DNA of 64,000 nt, from contig JACVRA010000341.1 of NCBI GenBank assembly GCA_019828545.1, forward strand, positions 62,001 to 126,000, written 5' to 3'. The position numbers and the translations under genes are program-made. Positions 23,014-33,874 of the stretch are shown here, piece after piece; position 1 is the stretch's first letter; the number at the start of each line of letters is the position of its first letter. The DNA is from Paracamarosporium sp. OC-R06-R3. Taxonomy: Eukaryota > Ascomycota > Dothideomycetes > Pleosporales > Didymosphaeriaceae. The notes beneath the pieces were generated by a model. That model saw only the letters and a program-made list of their open reading frames with translations. It was not told where the DNA came from and did not search any database.

Positions 23014-24297
23014 GTAGAATTGCCGTTTGCGCTGTAGATAACCACGTTAGAGCCCATCAGGGTCTATAAATAGGGAGTTAATGTACATATCTGTCTTCTT
23101 TACATGCACTTCATGATTGTTATTATTGTCTAATCATGGCAGTATACTCCCACTTCATATTACCCTAATTATTAGCCTAGTGCAAGGTACCGTGGTCGCT
23201 CTGAGTCGATTCATTGGCTCATTCTACATGATGGTATCTTGGAGTGCCATGCTGCAGATTATGGCCCATGCGCGCGCGGTTATGCGTCTGAAATAAAATA
23301 GTGGTTGAGGAAATTTTTAGTGCCCGCGTGCTGCACTTTAGTCTGATCACGTTCGTAAAAGGCAAATCCATAGGTTTCATCTTTGTCGAGTGCTTTGCCT
23401 GGTCCCTCTGGAAAGCGGCAGGGCGTTACGGCCTCATCAAATGCGACTTAAAATTAGAGTATATAAATTGATTATTTGCAACGTTTGGAACCTAGGTACA
23501 CTGGCGAAAGACATACATGCCGACCCTGTCTGGATTGAGTGGTAGTCCAAGTAAGAAACAGAGTCCAAGCACGATCTATGATAGAATCGACTACTTATCG
23601 TTTCTTAAAGATAGAGCTAATACGATTACTAATCATATCAATGCTCTGAATTTTAGTGGCTTCTTTAGGGTCCGAAGTCTTTCCTCATGATGACGTCGTA
23701 GATACAGGCTTTTGGCACTAATAAAGTAGGCGAACGTAGCGATCAAACCAGTTAAATTAGATGGTATTATGTGTGCAAATCAAGGTTCTCCCACTGGAAG
23801 ATAATGCGACTGTAATAAAGAGAAACACAGCTAAGGAGGACCTCTTCCAATGAAGAAAGCACACAGTGAGCCTTCGGAAACGCCTCGAGAAAGCCTAGGT
23901 GTATACAACGATTACTTTTCTATTAGTCAATGCTTATTTCCATTTCAATATACGATTCTAGCTTAGGTTTCGAGACTTATTCAATCTCGATAGCACATGA
24001 TCACACCCTATATCATGGCAAAGATGAGAGCATACCATGACAAAACAAATTCCTCCCAAGAATCATCAAAGCCGATCGATACATTCTGCCTTCCGTTTCT
24101 CGTAACCCCATTCCCACATGTTCCACGAAACGCCAACGTTCACATCCCAAACCCAAGCCGCAATTAGCCCTACATGCATCGTTCCTAGCGATCCTCCCGA
24201 TCGCGGTCCGGCCACGAAGCGCTCCATACTGCCAAATTACACCACAGTGATCCATTCTCTTGAGCCCCACTAGCATATGTAGGTCGTCACTCATACT
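23014..24297. other. AT-rich gene-free interval
   Basis: About 1.3 kb, AT-rich and with many stops in every frame. It must hold two convergent 3' ends. I see no repeats or RNA genes. Confidence 0.55.
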
Positions 24298-24973
24298 CTA
24301 AACTATCGAGTCGGTGGATTGCCTGATAACAGGGGCGCTGGCCTCGCCCACCTCAGGCTCATCTAGATACTCTTCTGCGCGGAGCAGACTGTATCCCTCA
24401 CGCTTACCACCCACGGTCTCAACAGATCTGAGACTACCATGACAATGGGGACACTCAGTCTGTAAAGTGCACCAGGATTCAAACAGCGACTTGAACGGGT
24501 AGTAGGCGAGATACCCATGAATAACCCTAGTGTTGGCAGTATCAGCACCAGCTTACAGATAGTACTGTACCAACGCGATAAACTTACATGTTCGACAGCA
24601 GGAACACGGTAGCATACGTCTCCAACATCATCCAATCCGCATGAGTGCTCATCGCCGCCGGTTCGAAGATCCAGACCGGTAGCACCACGGCGAGATGGGA
24701 CAACGAGAGAAACAGGTCGAACAAGGACCAGAGGCCCGTGTGCCATTTGGGGTGCTTCCCGAACAGATCGTGCTTTGTTCTCAGAGCAAGTGTCGAGCTG
24801 ATTGCTGAGATGAAGATCGGGATCAAGCCGAAGTATATGATGGTAGGGCCGGGATGGGACCAGGAGGTCTTTTCAGACACGACGCCTGAGGCTATGATGA
24901 TGGGAAAGGCAGGAACGAGTGTTATGATGGTGGCTTTGCGCAGGGCGGGCTCGTATGGAATGGTGGAGGCCAT
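24298..24973 (-). CDS. Four-helix membrane protein of unknown function
   Basis: Two exons encode about 205 residues. Exon 1 holds four hydrophobic segments (ATIITLVPAFPIIIASGVV; TIIYFGLIPIFISAISS; LFDLFLSLSHLAVVLPVWIF; LETYATVFLLSNMV). After the intron (about 24588-24539) the chain continues with IHGYLAYYPFKSLF and a polar tail containing CPHC, a possible metal or disulphide pair. The ATG at 24973 directly precedes the first helix. The topology, four helices and a soluble tail, recurs in small fungal proteins without known function. Confidence 0.65.
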
Positions 24974-25880
24974 GGTGATTTAACCTAGCTTGTGATAGAG
25001 TCGCGCTTCGTGAACAGCACTTGATTTTGCTGCAGCACGAGAAGGGAGTACGGACTTGAAGTAGACGACGATTGTTGTGGTGGAGGACTGATCACTTAGG
25101 CAACAACATTCGCAAGCGCATCCTCTTTTGGGTACTAGTCACATACGGAGTGCATGATTCAAGTCAGCCTTACATCTTGGCCCCGCCACTGGTTTGCGCG
25201 GATATGCAGCATTAGCCCCGCATGTCTCGAATGTATCTGCTGTGGAGCGTTTGAATGGGCTATGTGGATGGGCGTCTTGGAACCGAGGGGCACGGAAGAG
25301 GCTGAGCCACTTAAAGTTGTACGCGGGGCCGTAAACAATTACGCGTCCGACCAGAGTCGTGCGAGACGAGAGCGCCTTGCTATGCCGCAAACAAGAGGTA
25401 CAATACGTCAGAGGTTACGATGGGAAAATAGTTGAGGTAGTGGTAAGATTTTTTTGAGTGACTTTTGGTATGCTACGATAATAATCCGCGGCACGTGATC
25501 CTTTCTAGCATCAAGACCATCATCTACAACCTCGACGAGCAACGACTTTCCGCTCTAGGCACTCGGTTAGACAGTAACAGCCCCGCAAGGCGCTCTTTTG
25601 ATCTTGATCCTAATATATACCCTGAAGTAATACTATACGTCATGTTTGTACCATTCACACTGGCATCAGTAGGTGACAATGGTTGCCAGTGCGGACGCAA
25701 CAGATGAGTAATAGCGATTCTGTGCCATTTCAACTACTGTCGTCCTACTAGCTCATCGAAACTGGCCTCATGTGCTCACAATGTTCTCTGTTGGTTATGT
25801 TTCACGCACAGACCGTTCCTCATGGTCACGGCATGAAGGTGTTCAATTCAACAAATCCAAGCCTAGTCCTCTAGTCGATC
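24974..25880. other. Gene-free interval
   Basis: About 900 bp between two minus-strand genes. Short frames only, none convincing. It should include the promoter of the four-helix gene and the 3' UTR of the acidic protein gene. Confidence 0.5.
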
Positions 25881-27020
25881 TCAGTATGGATTCACTCGTG
25901 CATTCCTGGGATGATCGTGCCTCCGAGGAAGCCCAGGCGCTTTTACATCCGGTCTGTGGGGATCGCCTCCTCCTTGTCTCTGGAGGTTCCTCGGATGCTG
26001 TCTAGGCAACCTGGAACACTTAGGACCCCTATCCAGCTTCTGCAGCAAGGCCTGCAAGAGTTCGTCTTGTTTCGCGTAATTGAGATTGATGCGTTTGCCT
26101 GGCGTGGTCCTCGTATAGCGGCTGAATTGTTCGAAATCATCGAACACCTCAATCTTTGCGCCTATACGAGCGGCGTCGATGTAATCGATGATGTTGACGT
26201 AAGGTTTCCCCTTGAGGAGTAAGCGACATTCCGATATAGATTCCCCGATTGGTCTTCCCGTTTCGCAGCAGAGTGCCTGCCAACCGAGAAGTTGCTCCTC
26301 CTCGGTCAGAGGCACATCTTCGTTCTCGCTTTCTTCACATTCTCCTTCCTCGAGTGGACTGCTGATGTCGGTATCAAGGCGATCATCTGATGTGAACACT
26401 TGTGTCAATCCTTGGTCCATGGATACTACACTCTCGTTGTCGCTGTCGCATTCCACGGCTAGTAAATCAAGCTCGAAGTCGTCATCAATCGGTTCTTCTT
26501 TGACATCGCGGCTATCAAGCACACCCTCTCTAATGTTCTGGCTCTCCAATGCATTCTCTTTCAAGGGCTCCGGTGAACCAAGTGGTTGCTCGTCGTCGCT
26601 AGTTTCATCCTTGAAGCAATTATCGGACGTGAATGCCTGCGAGAACCCCACGTCAAGTGAGACCACGCTCTCCTTATCGTCGTTATCGTTAAACTCAGGT
26701 ACACCGATCTCAAGCGCGGCGTCAATCTCCTCATCTTTGATGTTCACGTCGTTCTCCTCCTCCTTGATGCTCTCGGGCTCTTCTTTCTGTTCGATCTTTT
26801 CGTAGTCACGCTGTCGCCTGAACCGCTCTAGTCTCGCACGTCCTTGAGGAGTGAAATAATTGCAACGAAGTTCCTGGCTCGCCGCAAAGACCTTCGCTTT
26901 CTCGAACTGCGGTGTCCCCCTCACCATGTTCTGCGTCGCCGCGTACCGGGTCCATTCATTATGGAAGCTCTGTGATGCATCCGGCGGGAAATTCGCGAGG
27001 CCGTCAAAGAAGCTAGACAT
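25881..27020 (-). CDS. Acidic protein with internal duplication, function unknown
   Basis: Single exon of 379 residues. The ATG at 27020 is the first in frame. Residues 1-75 are mixed and end in an Arg-rich stretch (GRARLERFRRQRD). Residues 76-245 are strongly acidic and contain two copies of one motif: ESVVSLDVGFSQAFTSDN (about 117-134) and ESVVSMDQGLTQVFTSDD (about 196-213). A compact segment follows (LLGWQALCCETGRPIG ... YVNIIDYIDAARIGAKIEVFDDFEQFSRYTR), which could be a small folded domain. The last 45 residues are basic and Pro/Arg-rich. Three short psi-K-x-E motifs (IKEE, IKDE, VKEE) fit the SUMO-attachment consensus, though they are cheap in so acidic a chain. I do not recognise a family. 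The compact segment has the look of a conserved domain and supports the gene being real. Confidence 0.6.
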   Translation of the reverse strand: MSSFFDGLANFPPDASQSFHNEWTRYAATQNMVRGTPQFEKAKVFAASQELRCNYFTPQGRARLERFRRQRDYEKIEQKEEPESIKEEENDVNIKDEEIDAALEIGVPEFNDNDDKESVVSLDVGFSQAFTSDNCFKDETSDDEQPLGSPEPLKENALESQNIREGVLDSRDVKEEPIDDDFELDLLAVECDSDNESVVSMDQGLTQVFTSDDRLDTDISSPLEEGECEESENEDVPLTEEEQLLGWQALCCETGRPIGESISECRLLLKGKPYVNIIDYIDAARIGAKIEVFDDFEQFSRYTRTTPGKRINLNYAKQDELLQALLQKLDRGPKCSRLPRQHPRNLQRQGGGDPHRPDVKAPGLPRRHDHPRNARVNPY

Positions 27021-27654
27021 TGTGTCGTTGATCGATTTCACGTTTTAGCGAGACTAAGTCCTGTAGTGCCGTGGGATTTAGGATATCGATGCGGTGCGCT
27101 TCTGGAAAAGGGGGTTTGTATCTTGGAAATGGTGGGAAGGGTCGCGTCGCGTTTGGTGGGTCGATGCTGCGATGCTAGGTATCTGCAACAATTCGAACCC
27201 CAAGATCTCGATGTATCAGAATTACTCTCTAGATTTCACGGTGTACTAGTGGTGCATGGCAGTATTGTATTGAAAGTCAATTGGGTGCTAACGCGTGATG
27301 CCTCAGGCTTCAAGGTAAATAGTCGCACATACACAGATGTAAACGCGACCGCACAGACCTCCGCGTTTTCACATGACCTATCACAACCCACTTTTAATAT
27401 CTGAACAGACCGGAGGACGAACAGGAGCGAATAGCCCAACTTCATAGGAGGAACTTGAATATCGCGCTGACCGGTCGACTTGACCAGCGGCACGCGTGCA
27501 GCTCTGACGCGCCCGTCACGTGCGTCGACAACAGCCCTGTAGCCCAAGACCCCTGGGAAACTTAAAGCACTTCATGGAATGCCAATGGAATGAAACGCGC
27601 AATCCATATAAAGGAAATAATACAGGGGACCACTACCCACAGCTTTTGTCGGCC
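27021..27654. other. Gene-free interval before the repeat array
   Basis: About 630 bp containing the acidic gene's promoter. No convincing frame. It leads without a sharp edge into the diverged repeat array. Confidence 0.5.
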
Positions 27655-28420
27655 TACCTTCTTCGTAATCTTCCGGATAATTTGTTCGGGCAGCTACGAA
27701 CCAGACTCCCTTCCAAACTAATTCTTCGGATGTTTTCCGAACCCCAGAATTCCTTCTGACCTAATTCTGCGGATAGATCCGAACCTTAAAATTCCTCCCG
27801 AACCGATTGTTCGTAAGATTCCGAACCTCACATGTTCTTCGTAACCTTCCGAACCTCATACCTTCGTACCTCGTAGTCTTCCGAACCACACACTTCCTTC
27901 GTAATATTCCGAATTATTTGTTCGGAGAGTTACGAACCCTAGATTTCCTTCTAAACTAAAGTTTCCGATGTTTCTGTACCAACTTCTTCGTAAACCTCCG
28001 AACATTCCACCTTCTTCGTAAGATTCCGAATCACTCACTTTCTTCGTAGAGTTCCGAATATATTCTTCGGGAAGTTACCACTCCTAGACTTCCTTCCGAC
28101 CTGTTCGAGTTTTTCCGAATCGCCTAGTTTCTTCGTAAACTTCCGAATTATTTGTTCGGGCAGCTATGAACCCAGACTTCTTTCCGAACCGATCGTTCGG
28201 ATACTTCCAAATCACCTTCGTAAACCTCCGAACTACCCACTTTCTTCGTAATATTCCGGATTATTTGTTCGGAAGGCCACTTTCTTTCGAATTCATTCTT
28301 CGGAAGACTATTAGTGCCGCACCTTCATAGATATCCGCATTACTTGTTTGGGCAGTTACGAATCCTAGACTTCCCTTCGGACTGACTCTTCGGATAATTA
28401 CGAGTACTACACTTCGTGGG
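27655..28420. repeat. Diverged tandem array, left arm (about 85-bp units)
   Basis: About six diverged copies of a unit near 85 bp. Each has, in order, CTTCGTA, TTCCG, ATTTGTTCGG, (C/T)TACGAACC, AGACTTCC, then a second half with TTCTTCGGAT and TTCCGAA. Good copies start near 27658, 27895, 28041, 28127, 28236 and 28320, with half-copies between them. The whole stretch is unusually rich in TTCG and CGAA words and carries no gene. Confidence 0.8.
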
Positions 28421-28489
28421 TGTGAAAGTTTCTTTAGATCGTTCGACTAACGACACATATTACGAACGAAATCAGCACAGAGCGTAACA

Positions 28490-29185
28490 CTCATGTTCGG
28501 AAATCAGTCTAATACGTAGCTCCTCGAGCAAATGACCCGGATATTTACGAAGAGAAGATGCTGTCCGTAGGTGTCCGCATAATAAGCTCAGAAACCTACG
28601 AAGAAAACGTTATGCACGGAACTGTCCGAACAAATATCCCGGAACACTACAAGGAAAACCTGCTATCCGTACATGTTCGAACAAATGACCCGGAAGTTAA
28701 CGAAAAAGTCTAGTATTATTCGAAAACCTACAAACAAACCTACTATCCGTAACTACCCGAATAACCCCAATGACCCTAATGACTGTAATATCCGCATAAT
28801 AAGTTCGGAGCCCTATGAGGAGTGTATCGCTGAGTAGAAGTCCGTAAGAAGAAATATGCGGAAGTCTACAAAGAACACCTGGCATCTCGGAAACTGACGA
28901 AGAAAGCCTCCTGTCCGTAAGCGTCCGAATGACAGGTTCGAAAACTTACGAAGAAATCCTGTTTTCCGTCATTATCTGAACAAATAACCTTGAGCTCTAC
29001 GAAGAAAGCCCACGGGAAAACTTGCTGTACGTAAGTGTCCGAACAAATAGCCCGGAACTCCACAAGAAAAAACCTGATATTATCCGGAGATCTACGAAAG
29101 AAACCCCACTGTCTGTAAACGTCTGAACAAACAACCCGGAACTCTACTCAGAAAGCGAGCTGACCGTAATATCCGAATAACAACC
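28490..29185. repeat. Diverged tandem array, right arm (about 50-bp units, reverse orientation)
   Basis: About a dozen diverged copies of a unit near 50 bp with the order TACGAAGAAA, CCTGCTGTCCGTAA, GTGTCCGAACAAAT, (A/G)(A/G)CCCGGAA. Its reverse complement reads CTTCGTA..TTCCGG..ATTTGTTCGG..TTACGGACAG, which matches the first half of the left-arm unit in sequence and order. The two arms are therefore one repeat family in opposite orientation. Confidence 0.8.
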
Positions 29186-30706
29186 TTGGAAGCCAAGAAA
29201 ACAAAGACTGAGTCATGATCAGTCGGTGAAATGTGTGGAACATGGTTCTTTTCCCCGGTTCAACTAGGCACGACATCTACTCAGTACTGTAGAATGTGCT
29301 TCTTCAAGCCCTGCGACAACGTAAGCGCACCGACAGGTCCGACCGGGGCACGACGTCCGCTATGATGAGCGATGTCCTCTGGACAATTTGTCTGTTCGCT
29401 TAGCCCATTTGGGCCGTATGAACTCAGGACAGATACTCCGTGTCTTCTGTGTTTCCTGTGTCTTTGTGTGCCCGCAAAGCTCTGCAGCTTGCATAACCAA
29501 TTAACTACTCTATCACCTGATAAAATATATTCCATTATCACTCTTGACGACTACGTGTATGTTTATAATGACTTTCAAGAAGGGACAATGACAATTGACG
29601 AGCAAAACTACATAAGCTTACAATTTTGCATCAGTACATATTTCAGTGCGCAGCTCCACTTTGGAGCCGACCGCCGGGGTCTAGGCCCTCCAGAATTGTA
29701 AGCGGTGACCTCCGAGATTAACTTCTTAATAAATGAACGCGTCACTTTTAGCAACTATGCTTAATTAAAATATAAACTTTGCGTTTCTACTAAAGCTAAG
29801 TCCCGCTGTGTTCACATGTAAGCGTAGTCGCGTAGTCGCGCAGTCGCTCTCGATAGAGATAGTAATTCTGAGAACGTCAATCCCTCCATCTTGTTCGAGG
29901 GCGAGTTGAAGACGAAGAAAAGTGATTAATTTGTGAAGCCCTCCTAATTTTCGCTGGTAGCATCACGCGTCAAGACCAGGGACACATCTGACCTAACACT
30001 CACTTTGGACTGGGCACGCACCGATAACTACATCAACACCTGCAGGCTAACCATGACGCCCGATAACGTAATAAGCTATGTCGGGAGTGCCCAGCCATCA
30101 ACGTGTGAACTGATAGACTCGGCGAACAGAAAACGGATTTGAAAGAAACACGATATGGAACAAGGAAACATTCGATATTATCCAATCAGGTGAAACCCTG
30201 ATGCCAGCTGCGCTGTCGAGACTACATGAGATCTATGCAGAACAAGATATGTACCGGTGAGGTCGTGAGGTACGATAGTTGTTCATCACCGTCTTGTACT
30301 GCCGAGAACACTAGTCATGTCCAGTCGGAACTGACTGAGCAAATCTCGTGCTCCATAAGAGCGAAATCTCATATGAGTGAAGGTAGAATCGATGGTTCCG
30401 ACACCCATTAGTAAAAGAAGCCGGCAAGAGGACCGGCAAGATAATGCGGAAGCCGATTTACGTCTGCCGTAGGCTCCCGGTCGCGCTTCCAACACTCGAC
30501 TTGAGAGACCCGCATACACGAGCCCTACTCAGCCATGCGCCTTGCACTTGTAAGCCTTTCCACCCTCGACTTATACTTGCCGGGAACTGGGACGACCGAA
30601 CCCCACTCGCCCGCCGCATCTGCGAAATCAACAATCTCCCACAATTCCGCTGTCCCACATTAGTCCTTCCTCCCATCCCATCATGAACATTTGACATCAC
30701 GCTCTT
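29186..30706. other. Gene-free interval after the repeat array
   Basis: About 1.5 kb with only short, feature-free frames. It contains three copies of an 8-bp unit (CGTAGTCG, 29823-29846). No RNA gene was recognised. Confidence 0.5.
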
Positions 30707-31570
30707 TCACTTACCGTCGGTCAACTCCTGCGTACCCTTCTTGTCAGGATTCATGTTCATGAACACGGTGCGATAACGCGGCTGCTTGATCATCGTCCTG
30801 ATGATCCTCGGATACTCCTGCACGTACTCTTCGATCACGCACGCGTTTTTGAGCTTGGCTAGCGCGTAGCCCGGATGGTACGGCTGCAGGAAGGCGTCGA
30901 GCCAGCGGAGATCGTAGTCGCGGTTTTCGTAGGGATCCAGCTGCTGGATGAGGCTCTTTGTGATACGGAGAGCGAAGAGGCCGACGACGAGGAACTCCGG
31001 GCGAGCTGGTGGTCCAGATGGGTGTAGTCGTGCCTGTTGAGGTAGAGCGCCTTGAAGTGAGGCCATGGAGGGGAACTGGCTTGCTGGTTCCTGGGTGCCG
31101 TGAAACCTGCCCTCGGTGTGCTGATTGCCCATCGCTGTTGGGTGAGCGTAGGCGAAGTCCTGTCCTGGTGGCAAGTGTGGCCTTGGATAGTGGCCATGTA
31201 GAGTCGATTGCGGTGGTAAGTTCTGTTCCGGGGGCGGCATTGCGGGCGTTCCACCAAGCATGGCGCCATGAGCGGGCGGTTGCTCATACACGCCATGCAT
31301 GGTGACGCCATTGTGTCGATTTGCAAGACGTCCACTGGGGGCTCTACGGGGTGGGGCCGCAGGCGTACTTAGGTAAGGTCCAACAGAGGGAAGAGGAGTG
31401 TGCTGGACGCCAAGAGAAGGAAGGGGATTGTGCTGGACAGGTGTATTCAACGGGTTTGGCACCCCAGGCGTACTTACCGGCGGCGGAGCAGATCTACCGG
31501 CCGCTCTTTCTACTTCGTGCCGAATCCTATACGGATTTGGAAGGCCATAGCGGGATTCGTTCGAAGACAT
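30707..31570 (-). CDS. Proline-rich protein of unknown function
   Basis: Single exon of 287 residues from the ATG at 31570. Residues 1-195 are low-complexity, rich in Pro, His, Gly and Gln, with short repeats such as NPLPSLGVQHTPLPSVG. The C-terminal 90 residues look folded: FLVVGLFALRITKSLIQQLDP, then YENRDYDLRWLDAFLQPYHP and a helical stretch (LKNACVIEEYVQEYPRIIRTM). No catalytic motif, signal peptide or membrane helix is seen. A disordered N-terminus with a small C-terminal domain suggests a regulatory or adaptor role, but this is speculation. Confidence 0.65.
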   Translation of the reverse strand: MSSNESRYGLPNPYRIRHEVERAAGRSAPPPVSTPGVPNPLNTPVQHNPLPSLGVQHTPLPSVGPYLSTPAAPPRRAPSGRLANRHNGVTMHGVYEQPPAHGAMLGGTPAMPPPEQNLPPQSTLHGHYPRPHLPPGQDFAYAHPTAMGNQHTEGRFHGTQEPASQFPSMASLQGALPQQARLHPSGPPARPEFLVVGLFALRITKSLIQQLDPYENRDYDLRWLDAFLQPYHPGYALAKLKNACVIEEYVQEYPRIIRTMIKQPRYRTVFMNMNPDKKGTQELTDGK

Positions 31571-31799
31571 CGCGTCGATAAGTTGAGGTGGGTAAAAGAA
31601 CGCAGCCAGACGTTTATTGTCCAGCGCGAGGAGCGTCAGTGGAGATCAAGAAAGGCAAACGCAGCGTTGTGGGCGACGTTGTGGAAGGAAAGAGCACTAG
31701 CGTGATTGCCTATTTTGGAAGACGACGTCAAGCCTGAGCTCTGACGGCTTTCGCGTGAAAGCTCACTACACACCATACGCATATACAAGAGCATGCTCA

Positions 31800-32771
31800 T
31801 TACTCCTTGACATTACCGTTGGAGAATGTGTCGTTAAGCCACCCCGTTAGGACACCGTACATCTTCTCCACCGCTTCCACTCTCGCCTTTTCCTTCTCGG
31901 CGTCTTTCACGGGAAATATATCGAAGGCGTGCGGTTGGCCGTATGTCTTGAACCATTGGACACCAGGTGCCTTCCAGCCATCTCCAGCTTTATCTTTAGG
32001 TCCGTCGCCCGCAATCTTGTCAGCCATCTCTTCGTCCTCGTGACAGAACAGGTCGTGTTCGGCCCCAATCAGCAACAAGTGCGGTGGCAGGCTGTCCCGG
32101 CTGTCAAAATACGCCGGACTCACTCGTATGTCGGTGAGAGAAGGTTTATTCTCAGGATCAAAGTACAACCGCATGATATCAGCATAAGTATCACCGATGA
32201 AATCAGGCACTGAAGGATCAGGACGCGTCGCCATTTTCGTGGCGCCGTCTGGCACCCAATCAACGGGAGGGTAGATGGCTGCTACACCCATTACTTTGGA
32301 ATGAAGGCGGGCATCCTGTGCTGCGGAAAGTAAAAGGTTCCCACCAGCAGAACTACCACATAGAACAACTCTTTTCCTATCAATCGGCAGTTCGGGGTCC
32401 TCTATCACAGCAAGCGACTGCGCAATGATGTCCTCGTAGGCAGTGGGAAATTTGTTCTGTGGACACTTGCTGTAGTCGATGCTAACGACAACACATCCGG
32501 CTTTGTCGGCTATGTGACGAGCTAACGGGTCATCGGCTGCTGGATTGTTGACAATGAAGCCGCCGCCATGGGCGCGGATGACGAGCGGGAGGTTGCCCTT
32601 GTGGTCGCGAGGCACAAAGATCCGACAAGGGTATAGGTTTGGACGACTCGGGTATGTCCTAGTAAAGTCGGGCTGGGTTTCGGGAGAAAGGTAGGAGGAG
32701 CGGCGTATGTAGAGGTTGGTGTTCACAATGGTGCGGATGAGGGCGTATTTGAGGTATTCCAACGTCGACAT
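31800..32771 (-). CDS. Alpha/beta hydrolase, HSL/arylacetamide-deacetylase type
   Basis: Single-exon esterase or lipase of 323 residues. The oxyanion-hole motif is HGGGF (about residue 69) and the nucleophile elbow is GSSAGG (about residue 139), as in the hormone-sensitive-lipase family. The acid is likely the Asp in GAEHD and the base is His in QPHAF, both near the C-terminus, so the triad is complete. There is no signal peptide, so the enzyme is probably intracellular. It accepts carboxyl esters of unknown identity. The ATG at 32771 gives the usual family length. Confidence 0.9.
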   Translation of the reverse strand: MSTLEYLKYALIRTIVNTNLYIRRSSYLSPETQPDFTRTYPSRPNLYPCRIFVPRDHKGNLPLVIRAHGGGFIVNNPAADDPLARHIADKAGCVVVSIDYSKCPQNKFPTAYEDIIAQSLAVIEDPELPIDRKRVVLCGSSAGGNLLLSAAQDARLHSKVMGVAAIYPPVDWVPDGATKMATRPDPSVPDFIGDTYADIMRLYFDPENKPSLTDIRVSPAYFDSRDSLPPHLLLIGAEHDLFCHEDEEMADKIAGDGPKDKAGDGWKAPGVQWFKTYGQPHAFDIFPVKDAEKEKARVEAVEKMYGVLTGWLNDTFSNGNVKE

Positions 32772-33874
32772 GATGTTGGTCCTTTGTCAACCTTAGGGTA
32801 AGACGTCTCTTTAGGCGGTTCGGAGGACTGTCAGAGCTATCTCCAAGGCGAGGCCGAAGGGAAACTAAAGCTAAGCTATCCGCAGCGTCGGTTTCGAAAG
32901 GGATGAAAGCAACAATAAGCTGACAATAAGTGGTATGAGGTAATTATTGCCGCTGAGGTAAGCGAGCACCAGCAGATTACGTGGAGACGCAAAAATCCAC
33001 AAGATCCTGGCCCAGTAGGACATCTAGAGTCTCTCTACATCTTTAGTATCAAGCTCTGTAATGTAGATGTCTAATATTCTACGGTGTCGACTGTATAAAC
33101 AAAACTATCCTCTTCGGCGCAGTTCGATTATGTCGGCGGGCAATAATTACCGCACCACCTATTGCTGAGGGATGTATGATGTCGTCATAGATTGTCCAGG
33201 TACACGAGAAATGTTGATATCGCACGGTTTCACCACGAAGTGATGCATCATTAGCACGACAGCTTCCTTCAAACGCTGTGCGCTTGTGAGGTGTTGAACG
33301 GCGCGGTTTCCTACATAGTATAGCGTCATCACGTGAACGGGGCCCAGCATGTGCTTGGACTCGATCCGTGGACGACGATGGTTCGGCGCAGATCGCAGCG
33401 CGTTCCCCACGAAGTGCGATTCTCGAACACCAAGCATTGCTCCTACACAACCATGCGATACTTTGCGCTCCACATTCGCCCGCATGCGCGTCGAATCTAG
33501 TGCATGTCTCTCGCTTGACGAAAGCTCGAGCCTCGGCAAATTGCATCATTCGCCTCCGTCACGTCCAGGCCGTCACTGCTCGGTCCTCGTAGCCCCGATA
33601 TGGCGCCTTATCCAAGTCGGGCTCTTCAAACAGAGCAGGCGGACGGCCAGTGTGCCCAAATTGCTGCCTCCGCCGTTCGTCACACGGCGCGTGCTGTACA
33701 GCCTTGCCCCGGGCAACGTGCTGCCTGGTACAAGTGCGCCCGCTTGCTCGACTTAACTTAAGAGGCGGCCGCGCCGTTTCCACTTGCTTTTGGTATACTG
33801 AACACTAAGGGTCTAGAAGCGCCGCCACTTCGAATCACATCTTCCTCACAGAAACACAGAAATCCCCGGGAAAC
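32772..33874. other. Divergent intergenic region
   Basis: 1.1 kb between the start codons of the hydrolase (minus) and the heme-oxygenase-like gene (plus). Both promoters lie here. Overlapping frames on both strands around 33100-33750 are short and unlike real proteins. Confidence 0.5.

Noticed and set aside
29372..29701. A 109-codon plus-strand frame after the repeat array
   Set aside because: Overlaps an opposite-strand frame, has no features and a composition like the surroundings.
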